Origin: Pseudomonas moorei
Lineage (GTDB): Bacteria; Pseudomonadota; Gammaproteobacteria; Pseudomonadales; Pseudomonadaceae
DNA: 64,000 bases
Direction of reading: 5' to 3'
Assembly: GCF_008801475.1 (NCBI RefSeq)
Contig: NZ_VZPP01000002.1
Location: 124,001 to 188,000, forward strand
In this document: piece after piece, positions 45,114 through 54,141 of the stretch
How the letters are laid out: every line of letters starts with the position of its first letter
Position numbering within the stretch: the first letter of the stretch is position 1
Program-made: the position numbers and the translations under genes
The notes under the pieces: model-generated
Databases searched by the model: none
Seen by the model: only the letters and a program-made list of their open reading frames with translations
What the model was told of the DNA's origin: nothing

Positions 45114-45623
45114 TGCCGTAGAGTCTAGCAATCAGTGCTGTCATCTCAGTGCTCACTAAGATGACGTGATTCACAGTAGAGCTTTTGATTAGCCCTATCC
45201 GCTCTGATAGCTCGCAAACTTTTTTGGTCGTTCGTGCCTGGCTGGTGCGAGCGGCCCTTTTTATCCCCGCCGCCCCCTACAGCGTTAGCTTCCGGTTAGC
45301 TTTTCAGACTCTGTACCTACTCACTCACGTGTCATGAGTGACAATTATCTCTAGCTCGGGATCCTGGATTTCCACATAGGATGAAGTCTCTGTCGGGTAG
45401 CACAAAGGCTGCCTGGTTTACATCAGATTTACTGGGAACGGATTCCTCTGGACACCCCCTCGGTCAACGACGATCGATCGGCCGTACTGGTAATTGGGGG
45501 ACATTGGTGCATCAGGCAGGGACGTCTGGCTTCAACACAGCAAAAGAACAAGCAAAGGTGTCTGTCACCGAATGGTTTCAGGCGTTTTATTTCTTCTAAA
45601 CGTAGTTGGCTTCGGAGGTGTGT
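45114..45623. other. Intergenic region before the CBS gene
   Basis: Holds a 7-bp stem hairpin GTCATCT…AGATGAC (about 45140-45166) without a T-run and a short dyad TCACTC…GAGTGA near 45325. A 72-codon plus-strand frame (45381-45599) shows no recognisable features; I do not call it a gene. Confidence 0.5.
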
Positions 45624-46064
45624 ATGAAAACAGCCGCGCAATTGCTGAAACTGAAGGTCATGAAAAATCAGCAGGTGCATAGTATCGCTCCAGATCAGAT
45701 GGTGCTTGAAGCGCTGAAGATGATGGCGGAAAAGAATGTGGGTGCTCTACCCGTGATAGAAAAGGGGCTGGTGGTGGGCGTTATCAGCGAACGCGACTAT
45801 GCGCGCAAGGTAGTCCTACAGGGGCGCTCTTCGGTCGGTACGCCGGTCAGGGCCGTCATGAGCGCTCCCGTCGTTACGGCGGACAGCCAGCAGAGCATTG
45901 AGCGTTGCATGGTGGTCATGACCGATAGTCATCTGCGCCATTTGCCAGTGGTAGAAGGTGATCAACTGATTGGCCTCTTGTCGATTGGTGACCTGGTGAA
46001 AGAAGCCATCATCGAGCAGGCCGATCTGATCCAGCAATTGGAGCACTATATCCGCGGGCATTAA
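45624..46064 (+). CDS. Paired-CBS-domain protein
   Basis: A 146-residue stand-alone Bateman module of two CBS domains: DQMVLEALKMMAEKNVGALP in the first and HLRHLPVVEGDQLIGLLSIG in the second. CBS pairs bind adenine nucleotides and act as energy sensors. ATG at 45624 follows a perfect GGAGGT. Close relatives are common in Pseudomonas chromosomes, so this may be captured host DNA. Convergent with the island thyA. Confidence 0.85.
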   Translation: MKTAAQLLKLKVMKNQQVHSIAPDQMVLEALKMMAEKNVGALPVIEKGLVVGVISERDYARKVVLQGRSSVGTPVRAVMSAPVVTADSQQSIERCMVVMTDSHLRHLPVVEGDQLIGLLSIGDLVKEAIIEQADLIQQLEHYIRGH

Positions 46065-46234
46065 CGCGAATAAGGTGAGGCGGATCCAGGGCTCATGGGT
46101 ACGAAGGCTCGTGAGCTTGAAATTGATATCCACACTCGAAGCAAAGGCGCGATTTGGTACCCGATCATTCGGGTGTCATCAGCACTGCGAGAGTTAGCTC
46201 CTGGTCTCTATGTGTCCAAGGTGGATAGGATGAT

Positions 46235-46264
46235 AGCCACCCACCTTCACTCCTAAGGGTGGCT
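46235..46264 (-). terminator. Possible terminator hairpin at the end of the gin-thyA operon
   Basis: Perfect 8-bp stem AGCCACCC / GGGTGGCT with a 14-nt loop, starting in the last base of the thyA stop codon on the minus strand. There is no T-run after it, so terminator activity is uncertain. Confidence 0.45.
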
Positions 46265-47097
46265 CAGATGGCAACCGGTGCGGAGATATGAGGATGCGGA
46301 TCGTAGTCAACCAACTCGAAGTCCTCAAACGTGTAGTCGTAGATACTATCTGGCTTACGCTTGAGAATAAGCTTGGGTAGCGGCTTGGGCTCGCGTGTCA
46401 ACTGGAGCTTCACTTGCTCAAGGTGGTTCAGGTAGATGTGAGCGTCACTCATTGTGATGACGATCTCGCCGAGCCCCAGCGACGTCTGCTGCGCCAGCAT
46501 AGTTGTCAGGGCCGCAAGCGATGCGCAATTGTAGGGCCAGCCCAACATCAGGTCGGACGATCTGATCAGCAGGTGTGCAGACAGCTTGTTGTTTGCGACA
46601 TAGAACTGATAAAGCAAGTGGCAAGGGGGTAGCGCCATCTTCCCTTCCAAGACATTTTGTTGCGGGGTGAGCTTCTCGTCAGGGAGGTACTCCACGTTCC
46701 AACCGTGAAAAAGGATGCGCCGGCTATTCGGGTTGGTCTTCAGCGTATTGATGACATAGTCGATCTGGTTAATGGTCTTGCCATCCGCCGTCGGCCACTG
46801 TGTCCACTGCTTGCCATAGATCGGGCCCAGGTCACCGGTATCGGTTGCCCACTCATCCCAGATCGAAACACCATGCTCCTTGAGCCATTTGGTGTTCGTG
46901 TCTCCGCTCAGGAACCACAGAAGCTCGTTGATGATGCCTTTGAAATGGACTTTCTTGGTGGTGATGAGCGGAAAACCATCCTCAAGGTTGTGGCGAAACT
47001 GGCGACCAAACACGCTCAACGTACCGGTACCGGTGCGGTCGCCTTTCTCTACGCCATTGCTGAGCACGTCGGCCAGCAGGTCTTGATATGCTTTCAC
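46264..47097 (-). CDS. thyA: Island-borne thymidylate synthase, fifth gene of the gin operon
   Basis: A complete 277-residue ThyA making dTMP from dUMP and methylene-tetrahydrofolate. Motifs present: [11 protein letters not shown], the catalytic cysteine in [11 protein letters not shown], the dUMP-binding Arg/Ser/Asp in IRSSD, LGWPYN, and SDAHIYLNH with C-terminal APVAI. It differs strongly from the host enzyme (323 residues) except around [11 protein letters not shown] and the active site, and it resembles the shorter E. coli type. The start is GTG at 47097; GTGA overlaps the ginD stop by 4 bp, with GGAG 8 bp upstream inside ginD. It replaces the host thyA destroyed by the island. Confidence 0.95.
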   Translation of the reverse strand: MKAYQDLLADVLSNGVEKGDRTGTGTLSVFGRQFRHNLEDGFPLITTKKVHFKGIINELLWFLSGDTNTKWLKEHGVSIWDEWATDTGDLGPIYGKQWTQWPTADGKTINQIDYVINTLKTNPNSRRILFHGWNVEYLPDEKLTPQQNVLEGKMALPPCHLLYQFYVANNKLSAHLLIRSSDLMLGWPYNCASLAALTTMLAQQTSLGLGEIVITMSDAHIYLNHLEQVKLQLTREPKPLPKLILKRKPDSIYDYTFEDFELVDYDPHPHISAPVAI

Positions 47098-47603
47098 TTC
47101 GGATTCTCCGGGCTCTCAGCCTCAAGGAATGTGATGACGTCCCTGAGCTTCTCAATTTCAGTTTCAAGAGACTGTATCTTGGACAGACGCTCCTCAGAGA
47201 TTTTTAGGGAAACATCACGGGCATCACGCACCCTGGTTAACCTAGTCTCAAATGCAATAGCCGTCTGTTCTGAGTCTCTAAATTTATTAAACCAGTATAC
47301 TACTTCCAACCTACTTTTTTCCAGTCTATTCTCCAGCATACTTACTGGGTCTTGACGTTTGACTTTCTTTCTAGCGAGCGCCATTTGTTTTAGTGTTCGC
47401 TGGTCTTTAATCAGCGCTAATTTTTCAATTGGCCACTTGCGCTGATAAATCGTATTCCGATGAACACCAGAGATTCGACTCAACTCAGTGACAGTAGCTT
47501 TAATGTCGTCATTTCTTGATATAGCAGAAACAGCTTCAGTTAATGCCACAGTAATTTTATCGAAGTCATTTGCGTTACGCGCATCAAAAGGTTGGCTACT
47601 CAT
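47094..47603 (-). CDS. ginD: GinD-like HTH/coiled-coil protein
   Basis: A 169-residue protein with an N-terminal HTH ([20 protein letters not shown]) and a C-terminal coiled coil of about 80 residues ([20 protein letters not shown]). It fits the fourth gene of the GInt ginABCD module and is also similar in position to TnpC of Tn554. It is thought to assist or direct recombination. The ATG overlaps the ginC stop (ATGA), and its own stop overlaps the thyA start. Confidence 0.8.
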   Translation of the reverse strand: MSSQPFDARNANDFDKITVALTEAVSAISRNDDIKATVTELSRISGVHRNTIYQRKWPIEKLALIKDQRTLKQMALARKKVKRQDPVSMLENRLEKSRLEVVYWFNKFRDSEQTAIAFETRLTRVRDARDVSLKISEERLSKIQSLETEIEKLRDVITFLEAESPENPK

Positions 47604-49756
47604 ACTTCGAGCTCCAGCTTTTCACCAAGGTACACAAGGACACCCTTCGCCTCATTGATCACCTCATGAATTTGATCAAGTCGATCCTGATAAAGAGGGT
47701 CAGTAAGAAGCATTTGGTTTTGGGTATAAATTTCCCGCCACTTAGGCGCGTGAGCTTTGGTAATTACCGAATTCTGGCACCGATTCGGGTTACAGCGAAG
47801 GCCGCCAATACAAGGAAGGCTTTCGTCGAAATCCTCCACGCGGCCGCCATAACACATACCCATGCCAATATTGACAATGGCGATTCCTTTGGCAACTAGC
47901 ACCTCAAAAACTTCTTCGGCGGAAAATCCTGCATCCTGATACATCTTAAACAATGCCTGGTTGCGAGCCTTATGCGCGGTAGCATTAGTACCAGCATAGC
48001 TGCCTTCCGGATCATAGTGCAGACGAACAACTTCCTTCTCAGCCATATGGCGATATTGATTTGTGCTTTTCTTCCGGCCACCCATCTCGATAATATCGCC
48101 TATGTGACCATATACCAGGGTCACGGCACTGTAACCTCGATTCTGGTAGCCACCAACAACTTCCCCAAAATGCTTAAGCTGATGGGAGATAAATGGCAGC
48201 CCAACGTCTGCCCGATACAACTGATACGCCAAGGTATGTCGTAACATATAAGGCGTGAAGACCAGAGATTGACATTCGTCTTCTGGCAATACTTGTTCGA
48301 AAAAAGTGCTCAATTGATAACGGAGCCCACTTGATTCAAGAGGCGAGGACGTTTCGCCAGGCCCTACCGTATCTACTGACGAGAAGAGATATGGACTCTG
48401 CTTGTAGCGAGCACAGATCTGCGCCGCCGCAATAGCATCCCTGATGATCGGGATTGCCACCCATGTATCATCAAAGAGCTTCCCGTAGCTCTCTCTATGC
48501 TTCACAACATGACTCTTAATCAGCCAGTAGGCACCATCTTCTTCAAGCGCATCATCGAGGATAATATTCGACAATTCCGAAGGGCGCATTCCTGTGTACT
48601 GTGCAACAAGGTAGCAGCAGCTGTAGTTAACTTGGTTAAGATAAACCCGCAGAGCATCATTCAGCCGCCCCTCTGAAAGCTTAACCAGTGTCTGCTTGGA
48701 AATCGTCGTACGATTCTGATCCTTACTCCGACGCTGGGTCAGGAACTCGTCAGGCATCCCTCCCATGACCGATGCCATGTGCTCGTCTGAGTACCCTTTC
48801 TGCTTCAACCTCATAAAGGTATACATTTTCATGAGACGATTACTTAAGCCATGAGACTCCGCACGCTTGAACTGCCTGGCATTGCGCCGTCTCAAGGTAT
48901 CAATGTCCACAATGGGCTCCCCTAGGGTCGCCAGAAAGTCAACGACCAGCATCGATGCAGAATAGGACGAGCGCTCAAATACGGAATTGGGCAAGACCTC
49001 ACTCGTTACGGGAGCCGCATCTTTTCCATTGTCTTCGTCTTCTTTCACACCGGAAACGTATTTCCATTCGAGCACATCGAGATCGACGTACGGCAGATAG
49101 CCGCCGAATAGATTTTCTGCCAGAAAGGGCGATCGAATGACGTAGAAAAAAACTCTGAGGTCTGCCGAGTAGGGAAACTCATGGCTCTTAGCAGCATCTT
49201 GATACGACATCAGGTCAAAGTTCTTTATGCCCAGCCCGCTATGAAGCACATAGTCCTTACCAAACTCCTGCTGGTCACGAAGAGACATTTCATTAAGAAA
49301 CCTCATTCCATGCTGAAAATTAGCAACGATCGTGTTGACCTTCTTGTGCTTTTTCTTCCGACTCGCACCGCCATAAATGTGAGTGGGGGCTAGATAATAG
49401 AGGTAAAAAGCCACCTTCATCTCTAATAGAACGACAGAATTTACGTCAGGATATTTAGACCAGTCCATCCTCAACTTCGCACCCTTCACGTTCCTCGCTG
49501 CGTCTGGATAGTTTGGATTAAAGTCCCAAACCATATCTTTGAATAGAGACTGAGATCCTTTTCGCTTATCCTTCCTTGCTACTGGTAAAGCCATCAATGC
49601 CTCGTAGTAGGCAAGGGCTTGCAGTTGCGAGGTTGCATTGACAATGCTTTCATCAGCAGGCTGCCTGAATAGTACTTCATGATTATCAGGAGTAGGCGCG
49701 AACCATGTGCGTAACGAACCGAACTTAGAAAGTAGGTTGAATTCTGACTCGTTCAT
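47600..49756 (-). CDS. ginC: GinC-like tyrosine recombinase
   Basis: A 718-residue tyrosine recombinase. Catalytic residues: Arg I in YTGMRPSELS, the second box in YMLRHTLAYQ (Tyr in place of the usual His before LRH), His in HQLKHFGE, and the nucleophile in VTLVYGHIG. The N-terminal ~340 residues are a long DNA-binding region of unknown fold. After the catalytic tyrosine is a Cys-rich tail (…LPCIGGLRCNPNRCQ…) ending VITKAHAP, shared with GinB. Coupled by 4-bp overlaps to ginB upstream and ginD downstream. Confidence 0.9.
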   Translation of the reverse strand: MNESEFNLLSKFGSLRTWFAPTPDNHEVLFRQPADESIVNATSQLQALAYYEALMALPVARKDKRKGSQSLFKDMVWDFNPNYPDAARNVKGAKLRMDWSKYPDVNSVVLLEMKVAFYLYYLAPTHIYGGASRKKKHKKVNTIVANFQHGMRFLNEMSLRDQQEFGKDYVLHSGLGIKNFDLMSYQDAAKSHEFPYSADLRVFFYVIRSPFLAENLFGGYLPYVDLDVLEWKYVSGVKEDEDNGKDAAPVTSEVLPNSVFERSSYSASMLVVDFLATLGEPIVDIDTLRRRNARQFKRAESHGLSNRLMKMYTFMRLKQKGYSDEHMASVMGGMPDEFLTQRRSKDQNRTTISKQTLVKLSEGRLNDALRVYLNQVNYSCCYLVAQYTGMRPSELSNIILDDALEEDGAYWLIKSHVVKHRESYGKLFDDTWVAIPIIRDAIAAAQICARYKQSPYLFSSVDTVGPGETSSPLESSGLRYQLSTFFEQVLPEDECQSLVFTPYMLRHTLAYQLYRADVGLPFISHQLKHFGEVVGGYQNRGYSAVTLVYGHIGDIIEMGGRKKSTNQYRHMAEKEVVRLHYDPEGSYAGTNATAHKARNQALFKMYQDAGFSAEEVFEVLVAKGIAIVNIGMGMCYGGRVEDFDESLPCIGGLRCNPNRCQNSVITKAHAPKWREIYTQNQMLLTDPLYQDRLDQIHEVINEAKGVLVYLGEKLELEV

Positions 49757-52632
49757 TGAAATGCCCCCTCGACGATCACATTGGTCTCAATATATTCCGA
49801 CAACCGCTCCGCTTCCTCCAATTCAACAGCAGTAAAGTCAGAGAAATTTGGGTCGAGGATTTCTTCCAGCAGCGCTAGATTCTCCAAGATAATTGAGCCG
49901 TAGGGAGTATCAACCACACGGGAGGTTTCAAGTGTCTGGAGATAATCGCGTCGCATCGCATACAGGTCAGGCAAGTTGGCTTTCGTGATCAGCCGATTAT
50001 CACATGCTAAGCATTTGTTATAGAGCGCGCAAGGTCGTCCAGGAATATATCCCCGGAGCTTTTTGATGAAATCTGGTGGGTTCAGGATATTGCGACATCC
50101 GCCCAAAGGGGTTTTGAAGATGATATTGTCACCCTCGGTGGCCACGACCTTCGGCATAGGCGCTTTGGGTTCGTTGACTACAGTTCCATCATGAATTTTC
50201 CTGATGGCCTCATCAAGAATCTTCCGGGCGACCCTATTGAGGTCGAGTCTCTCTAAATAGCCGATAGTAGTAGACATATTTTTGTGACCAAGAATGACTT
50301 GCACTTCTCGCATGGACACACCACGTTCGATCAGTTCGCTAACAAAGCTTGGGCGAAACCTCGACGCAGACAACCTCAGGGGCTCGCCACTATCAAGAAA
50401 AAGCCCGTACTCCGCCGAAAACTTTTCGAATATCTTGTTTAGAGTTGTCGACGATGATGCATCCAACGACTTGATCTGATTATAAGTACTCGGCGCTATA
50501 GAACGGTAAATAAACAGCCGCGACGCAACTTTAGGTTCAGCTTGCAACCTAAAGTCCGCCGTAAGCGCAAGGACATCATCGAATATTTTACGGACTTCAC
50601 GACCTTGAGATGTCGTAAGCCATGTAATGTCGGCATAGAAAATATCAAGGTGGTATTCCTTGGCACCATTAGATCGCTCTTTCCAATACCTTAAGCATGG
50701 CCGATTGGTTAGCTTATGACGCTCTTCAAAGTCGCCCACATCGAGGCTAAGCAAAGAGTCGCCATTTAGCCCTGTAACTTGTGCCAACCGAGCAATATAA
50801 GGCGAGAGCACCTGGGAGTCGCGAGCATATAGAACACCCCAGCTTTTATAGATATCGAAAATTGAAACATTTTGAGCATTTACAATATTTATAAATGCCT
50901 TCTGATATGGATCCTTTTTATCGACCGTCTTGAAGCCAATGGGCACACAGTTCAGTTTATTCTCAAATATCCAACGGGCATTTTCAAGAGATCTGAAACC
51001 ACGCTTCATACAACCAGATGTATCGAGTGGATCTTCCCCTTGCCCAGATTGTACATAGGGCTGTACTAACGTATTCGTACGGTCGATAGCTTCACTGATA
51101 GCATCAGAAATCCGGGTTCGTTCCGCAGGTGAATACGGTCGGTACAGATCAGTTTCAGATGCAACATCGAACCCTGACGCTGAAATGAATGACTCCATGG
51201 CCATTCCCTTTAGTCCACGTGCCGTCTCCATCATTATTCGAGCTGAGCTCATTAGCGTATTGCTGGAGTGGGAGGAAATTTTTTCTTCGATCATCAGGCA
51301 TTCGAGATACTTTCTGAATCTGACCAGCGAGTAGATTCCGACCATTTCTACAATGGATTCGTGCCCCTCAAGCCCAGATTCGATAAGACCCCGACTAAAG
51401 TATCTGTAGGCTTCCAGATAGTTGCTGATCCCAGATTTGTGGTGGCTACCTAAGGAGGCAGCCGCAAAGAGGTGCATCAACGGCGAGAACGGCTCTCCTT
51501 CACCCTGCGCAAGGTCGTCAATGCTCCCTACCGATATTTCCCGATATCGGCACAGGCGTTTGTAAGGGCTCTCCGCAACATCGTCGACTATCAAAAGCTC
51601 TTTTTCTGCAAACCGTTGACTAACAGTTTTATAGTCGTCGGCAAGCACCCCCCGCTCTCGGAGATCACTCGTAATTTCGTCCAGCGTAATCATGATCAAA
51701 GGAAGGCTGGCATTGTAATAGAGGTTGGCCAGAGACTTGACTTGGTCGAAAAATCCTTTGACCTTTATTTTATTGCCATATACAGGAATGTTGAGCTTTT
51801 GTTTGTCATCCATCCCTTCATACCAGCGCAGCAGCCTTCTTCTCCAATCGCACTCATAGGAGCTGTATTCGGGCAGCACAATTTTTTGCTCGATCATCGC
51901 TTCGATGACATTCGAAGTTAGATGAATTTTCTTCGCGACGGCTTGGGAGGATGCTGAAATCTGCTCGCCAATATGATCACTCACTATCTGCGGCTTGCCC
52001 GGACGCAGGATGAGCGGGACGCTTAGAAGCGACCCACGACTCTGGATGACCCGTTGCGCCCAATCCGTAATCAGCTCACTGATCTCTGAAGACGTCTTGC
52101 GTTTTTTAGAGAGGTCAGGCGGCCTAAGAGACTGCTGGATTTCCAGTACTTCAGCCGAAAGCTCCTGCACGGTGGTCTTAAATAACGGGGACAGCTTCGC
52201 ATGACTCATGCCGGGGCCAATACTATCAATCACCCCTCGGAACTTGATTTTGCCGGCGATAAGGGGGAGCTTGGCTTTTTCATCAGAGGTCAGTCCTTCA
52301 AACCATTTGAGGAGGTAGCGACGGTATTCACAATCTTGAACGGTAAAGCCTTCGACTAAAATGTTTTGTGCTTCCATGGCCTGACAAACAGATGCAATGG
52401 TTTCCTCATGGGCGACCTGCATATCAAAAGTAAAGCCGAGTTCTTCTTCAAGATACTTTCTCGAAATCTTCACGCCGCTGCGGGCGCTGAGCGGAATATT
52501 GAGCAGGGCTAGCCGATCTGGGATAACCGCAGAAGCCCAGTTTTGAAAACGAAGGCCGACTTCAGCGGCTCGTGCTCGGCCGCCCCCAACACTGCTAACA
52601 TCTTCAAAACTCAGTTTTTGTTGAATACTCAT
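49753..52632 (-). CDS. ginB: GinB-like tyrosine recombinase with tandem N-terminal repeat
   Basis: A 959-residue protein from the start at 52632 (MSIQQKLSFED); an in-frame GTG at 52662 is a weaker alternative. Residues ~31-138 and ~190-298 are a tandem repeat with a 160-residue period (CEYRRYLLKWFEG / CDWRRRLLRWYEG). The catalytic domain keeps the tyrosine (STTIGYLERLD) and ILGHKN, but Arg I is replaced (VTGLNGDSLLSL) and the HxxR box reads SRFRPSF. A Cys-rich tail (RPCALYNKCLACD) and LITKANLP follow, as in GinC. In the gin operon 136 bp after ginA. Confidence 0.88.
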   Translation of the reverse strand: MSIQQKLSFEDVSSVGGGRARAAEVGLRFQNWASAVIPDRLALLNIPLSARSGVKISRKYLEEELGFTFDMQVAHEETIASVCQAMEAQNILVEGFTVQDCEYRRYLLKWFEGLTSDEKAKLPLIAGKIKFRGVIDSIGPGMSHAKLSPLFKTTVQELSAEVLEIQQSLRPPDLSKKRKTSSEISELITDWAQRVIQSRGSLLSVPLILRPGKPQIVSDHIGEQISASSQAVAKKIHLTSNVIEAMIEQKIVLPEYSSYECDWRRRLLRWYEGMDDKQKLNIPVYGNKIKVKGFFDQVKSLANLYYNASLPLIMITLDEITSDLRERGVLADDYKTVSQRFAEKELLIVDDVAESPYKRLCRYREISVGSIDDLAQGEGEPFSPLMHLFAAASLGSHHKSGISNYLEAYRYFSRGLIESGLEGHESIVEMVGIYSLVRFRKYLECLMIEEKISSHSSNTLMSSARIMMETARGLKGMAMESFISASGFDVASETDLYRPYSPAERTRISDAISEAIDRTNTLVQPYVQSGQGEDPLDTSGCMKRGFRSLENARWIFENKLNCVPIGFKTVDKKDPYQKAFINIVNAQNVSIFDIYKSWGVLYARDSQVLSPYIARLAQVTGLNGDSLLSLDVGDFEERHKLTNRPCLRYWKERSNGAKEYHLDIFYADITWLTTSQGREVRKIFDDVLALTADFRLQAEPKVASRLFIYRSIAPSTYNQIKSLDASSSTTLNKIFEKFSAEYGLFLDSGEPLRLSASRFRPSFVSELIERGVSMREVQVILGHKNMSTTIGYLERLDLNRVARKILDEAIRKIHDGTVVNEPKAPMPKVVATEGDNIIFKTPLGGCRNILNPPDFIKKLRGYIPGRPCALYNKCLACDNRLITKANLPDLYAMRRDYLQTLETSRVVDTPYGSIILENLALLEEILDPNFSDFTAVELEEAERLSEYIETNVIVEGAFQ

Positions 52633-52768
52633 CCATCTATTTCCACAGCTGCGAGTCAGCACCTCTGATCACTCAGATCAAAGGGGCACTCTATTTTCTT
52701 GGGGCGATTGCTATGGCGCAGCCAGCGGCAATCTTGAGCGGCAACGATTCAGGTGCGCGTTAGAACAT

Positions 52769-54001
52769 TCACTTTCGATCGGCCGGTCTTATCCTGAGCC
52801 AGGTCTTCTGGATCAAGGCTTCCATTTCCTGGGCCCGTGTGACGGTGATCGCGTTGTCATCCATCATCTTTCGATGAAGATCCATGGCAATCTGGTTGTA
52901 CTTTTCGGTCGTCGAAAAATGGGCGTGGCCTAGACTTTTCTGGGCAATCGTTAGGCGCTCCATATAGTCAGCGCCAAGATCCGGGCTTGAAAGGATTGCG
53001 TAAGCATTTCCATGCCTGAGCTTGTGCGGAGATACCGGCCGAGATAGTTTGCTAGTCAGGATCGCGCGCTCGCTCAATCGCTCAAGGAGACTGCTAACCG
53101 CTCTCGGACTGAAGGCCTCGCCCTCAGTGTTGAAAAAGGCTGGAGTGTCCGTAGCCTTGCCATATTTGCGGGAGTAGGTGCGATACAGTATGGAATCGTG
53201 GTATCGCTTAATTCGCTGCAGCGTTGCGCGGCTGACGATGCTGTAACGAGCTTTCTTTTCATTGCCTCGCCCTTTACTGCCGTTGATGTATATCGGGCAG
53301 TAATCGACGTGCAAAGGAGGCAGGTCGTCCTGCGAGATAAACTGGGCTCTGCTGAATTTCAGGGCGTCGAGGACGTTCTGGAGCGTCACGAACTCGACCT
53401 CAGAGCGGCGTAGGCCTGCATCAAAGATGAACTGCAGCAGGCACCGCTCGCGTTCGTACGGGGAGGCTTCGATGAGGGCCATCAACTCCTCAGTATCACA
53501 GCCTTTGATGAGCTTAGCTTTAGGTGCAGGCGTTAGCAGCCCATGGTCATAGGGATTGCTGGCCCTAAACGGAGCTCGGCCATCCACCGACTTGCATAGG
53601 TAATTGCCCATGAAGGACATGAGGGTGGCATCACGGTTACGGGCTGTGTTGCCTTCAAGGTCTTGGTCTTCGAGTAGAAGCTTAAAGTACTCGCGGAAAA
53701 CATGGGTGCCAGCCTCCACGAAGGCCTCATCCCTTTCGGTGGATCTGAAGTCTGGACGAGACTTCAGGTATTCAAGGATATAGCCGAGATTATGGCCATA
53801 CGTCTTCACAGACTTGATCGACAGCAGATCCGTTGCGGCCCGCTCCGAGAGGAAATCGGATATCCGGGGCATCAGACGTTCGTCATCGTCGAAAACACCA
53901 GCCCCCGTCACTTGAACCACACCCTCGGTCGTTAGCTCAATCTCGTTAAGCAGCGACTCCCCTAGATCAAGCACCTCGGCTCTTGCAGCTACCACCTTCA
54001 T
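52769..54001 (-). CDS. ginA: GinA-like tyrosine recombinase
   Basis: A 410-residue tyrosine recombinase with the full catalytic set: Arg I in DAGLRRSEVEFVTL, HKLRHGNAYAIL (HxLRH box), LGHAHFSTTEKYNQ (second His and the nucleophilic tyrosine). An N-terminal SAM-like core-binding domain covers about residues 45-150. Start at 54001 is favoured because GAGGAG lies 8 bp upstream; in-frame ATGs at 54007 and 54022 are alternatives. First gene of the gin operon, closest to the island's right end, where its promoter overlaps the putative binding sites. Confidence 0.9.
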   Translation of the reverse strand: MKVVAARAEVLDLGESLLNEIELTTEGVVQVTGAGVFDDDERLMPRISDFLSERAATDLLSIKSVKTYGHNLGYILEYLKSRPDFRSTERDEAFVEAGTHVFREYFKLLLEDQDLEGNTARNRDATLMSFMGNYLCKSVDGRAPFRASNPYDHGLLTPAPKAKLIKGCDTEELMALIEASPYERERCLLQFIFDAGLRRSEVEFVTLQNVLDALKFSRAQFISQDDLPPLHVDYCPIYINGSKGRGNEKKARYSIVSRATLQRIKRYHDSILYRTYSRKYGKATDTPAFFNTEGEAFSPRAVSSLLERLSERAILTSKLSRPVSPHKLRHGNAYAILSSPDLGADYMERLTIAQKSLGHAHFSTTEKYNQIAMDLHRKMMDDNAITVTRAQEMEALIQKTWLRIRPADRK

Positions 54002-54021
54002 ACTCATTACTCCTCGCGCCA

Positions 54022-54136
54022 TGCACGTACCCTATACAGAATGTGCAGTTATGACTAGTCACTTTAAAAGCGCTCGGAAAAGAATTTGATCTACGCAGCC
54101 ATTAGATAATGTGCAGTTTCTGTAGGGGGGTATAAA
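54022..54136. other. Right island end with inverted box and arm motifs
   Basis: Read on the minus strand: CCCCCCTAC (complement of 54122-54130), then CTGCACATTA (54107-54116) and CTGCACATTC (54039-54048), mirroring the left end. This region also carries the gin operon promoter, so recombinase binding here could repress its own transcription. Confidence 0.78.
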
Positions 54137-54141
54137 AGGCC
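54137..54141. repeat. Right copy of the 5-bp island direct repeat
   Basis: AGGCC at the right border; with the left copy it forms the duplication or crossover overlap. Removing the island and one copy restores CTGGGCCTGGGC and the thyA frame. Confidence 0.85.

Larger units (their letters stand above)
23641..54136. mobile_element. 30.5-kb GInt-like genomic island inserted in thyA
   Basis: The island interrupts thyA after about codon 219. Evidence: thyA is split with a precise, frame-restoring junction; a 5-bp direct repeat bounds it; both tips carry inverted CCCCCCTAC boxes and paired TGCACATT motifs; the right end holds three large tyrosine recombinases plus a small HTH protein in one operon. 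Its tripartite layout (recombinase operon at one end, cargo, short AT-rich element at the other end) matches what I recall of GInt islands (Bardaji et al. 2017). The interior is visibly more A+T rich than the flanks and has no REP elements. No conjugation, replication or phage structural genes are seen, so transfer must rely on helpers. Confidence 0.93.

Noticed and set aside
45381..45599. 72-codon open frame between the outer-membrane channel and the CBS gene
   Set aside because: No ribosome-binding site of note, no recognisable pattern, and frames on the other strand are equally open.
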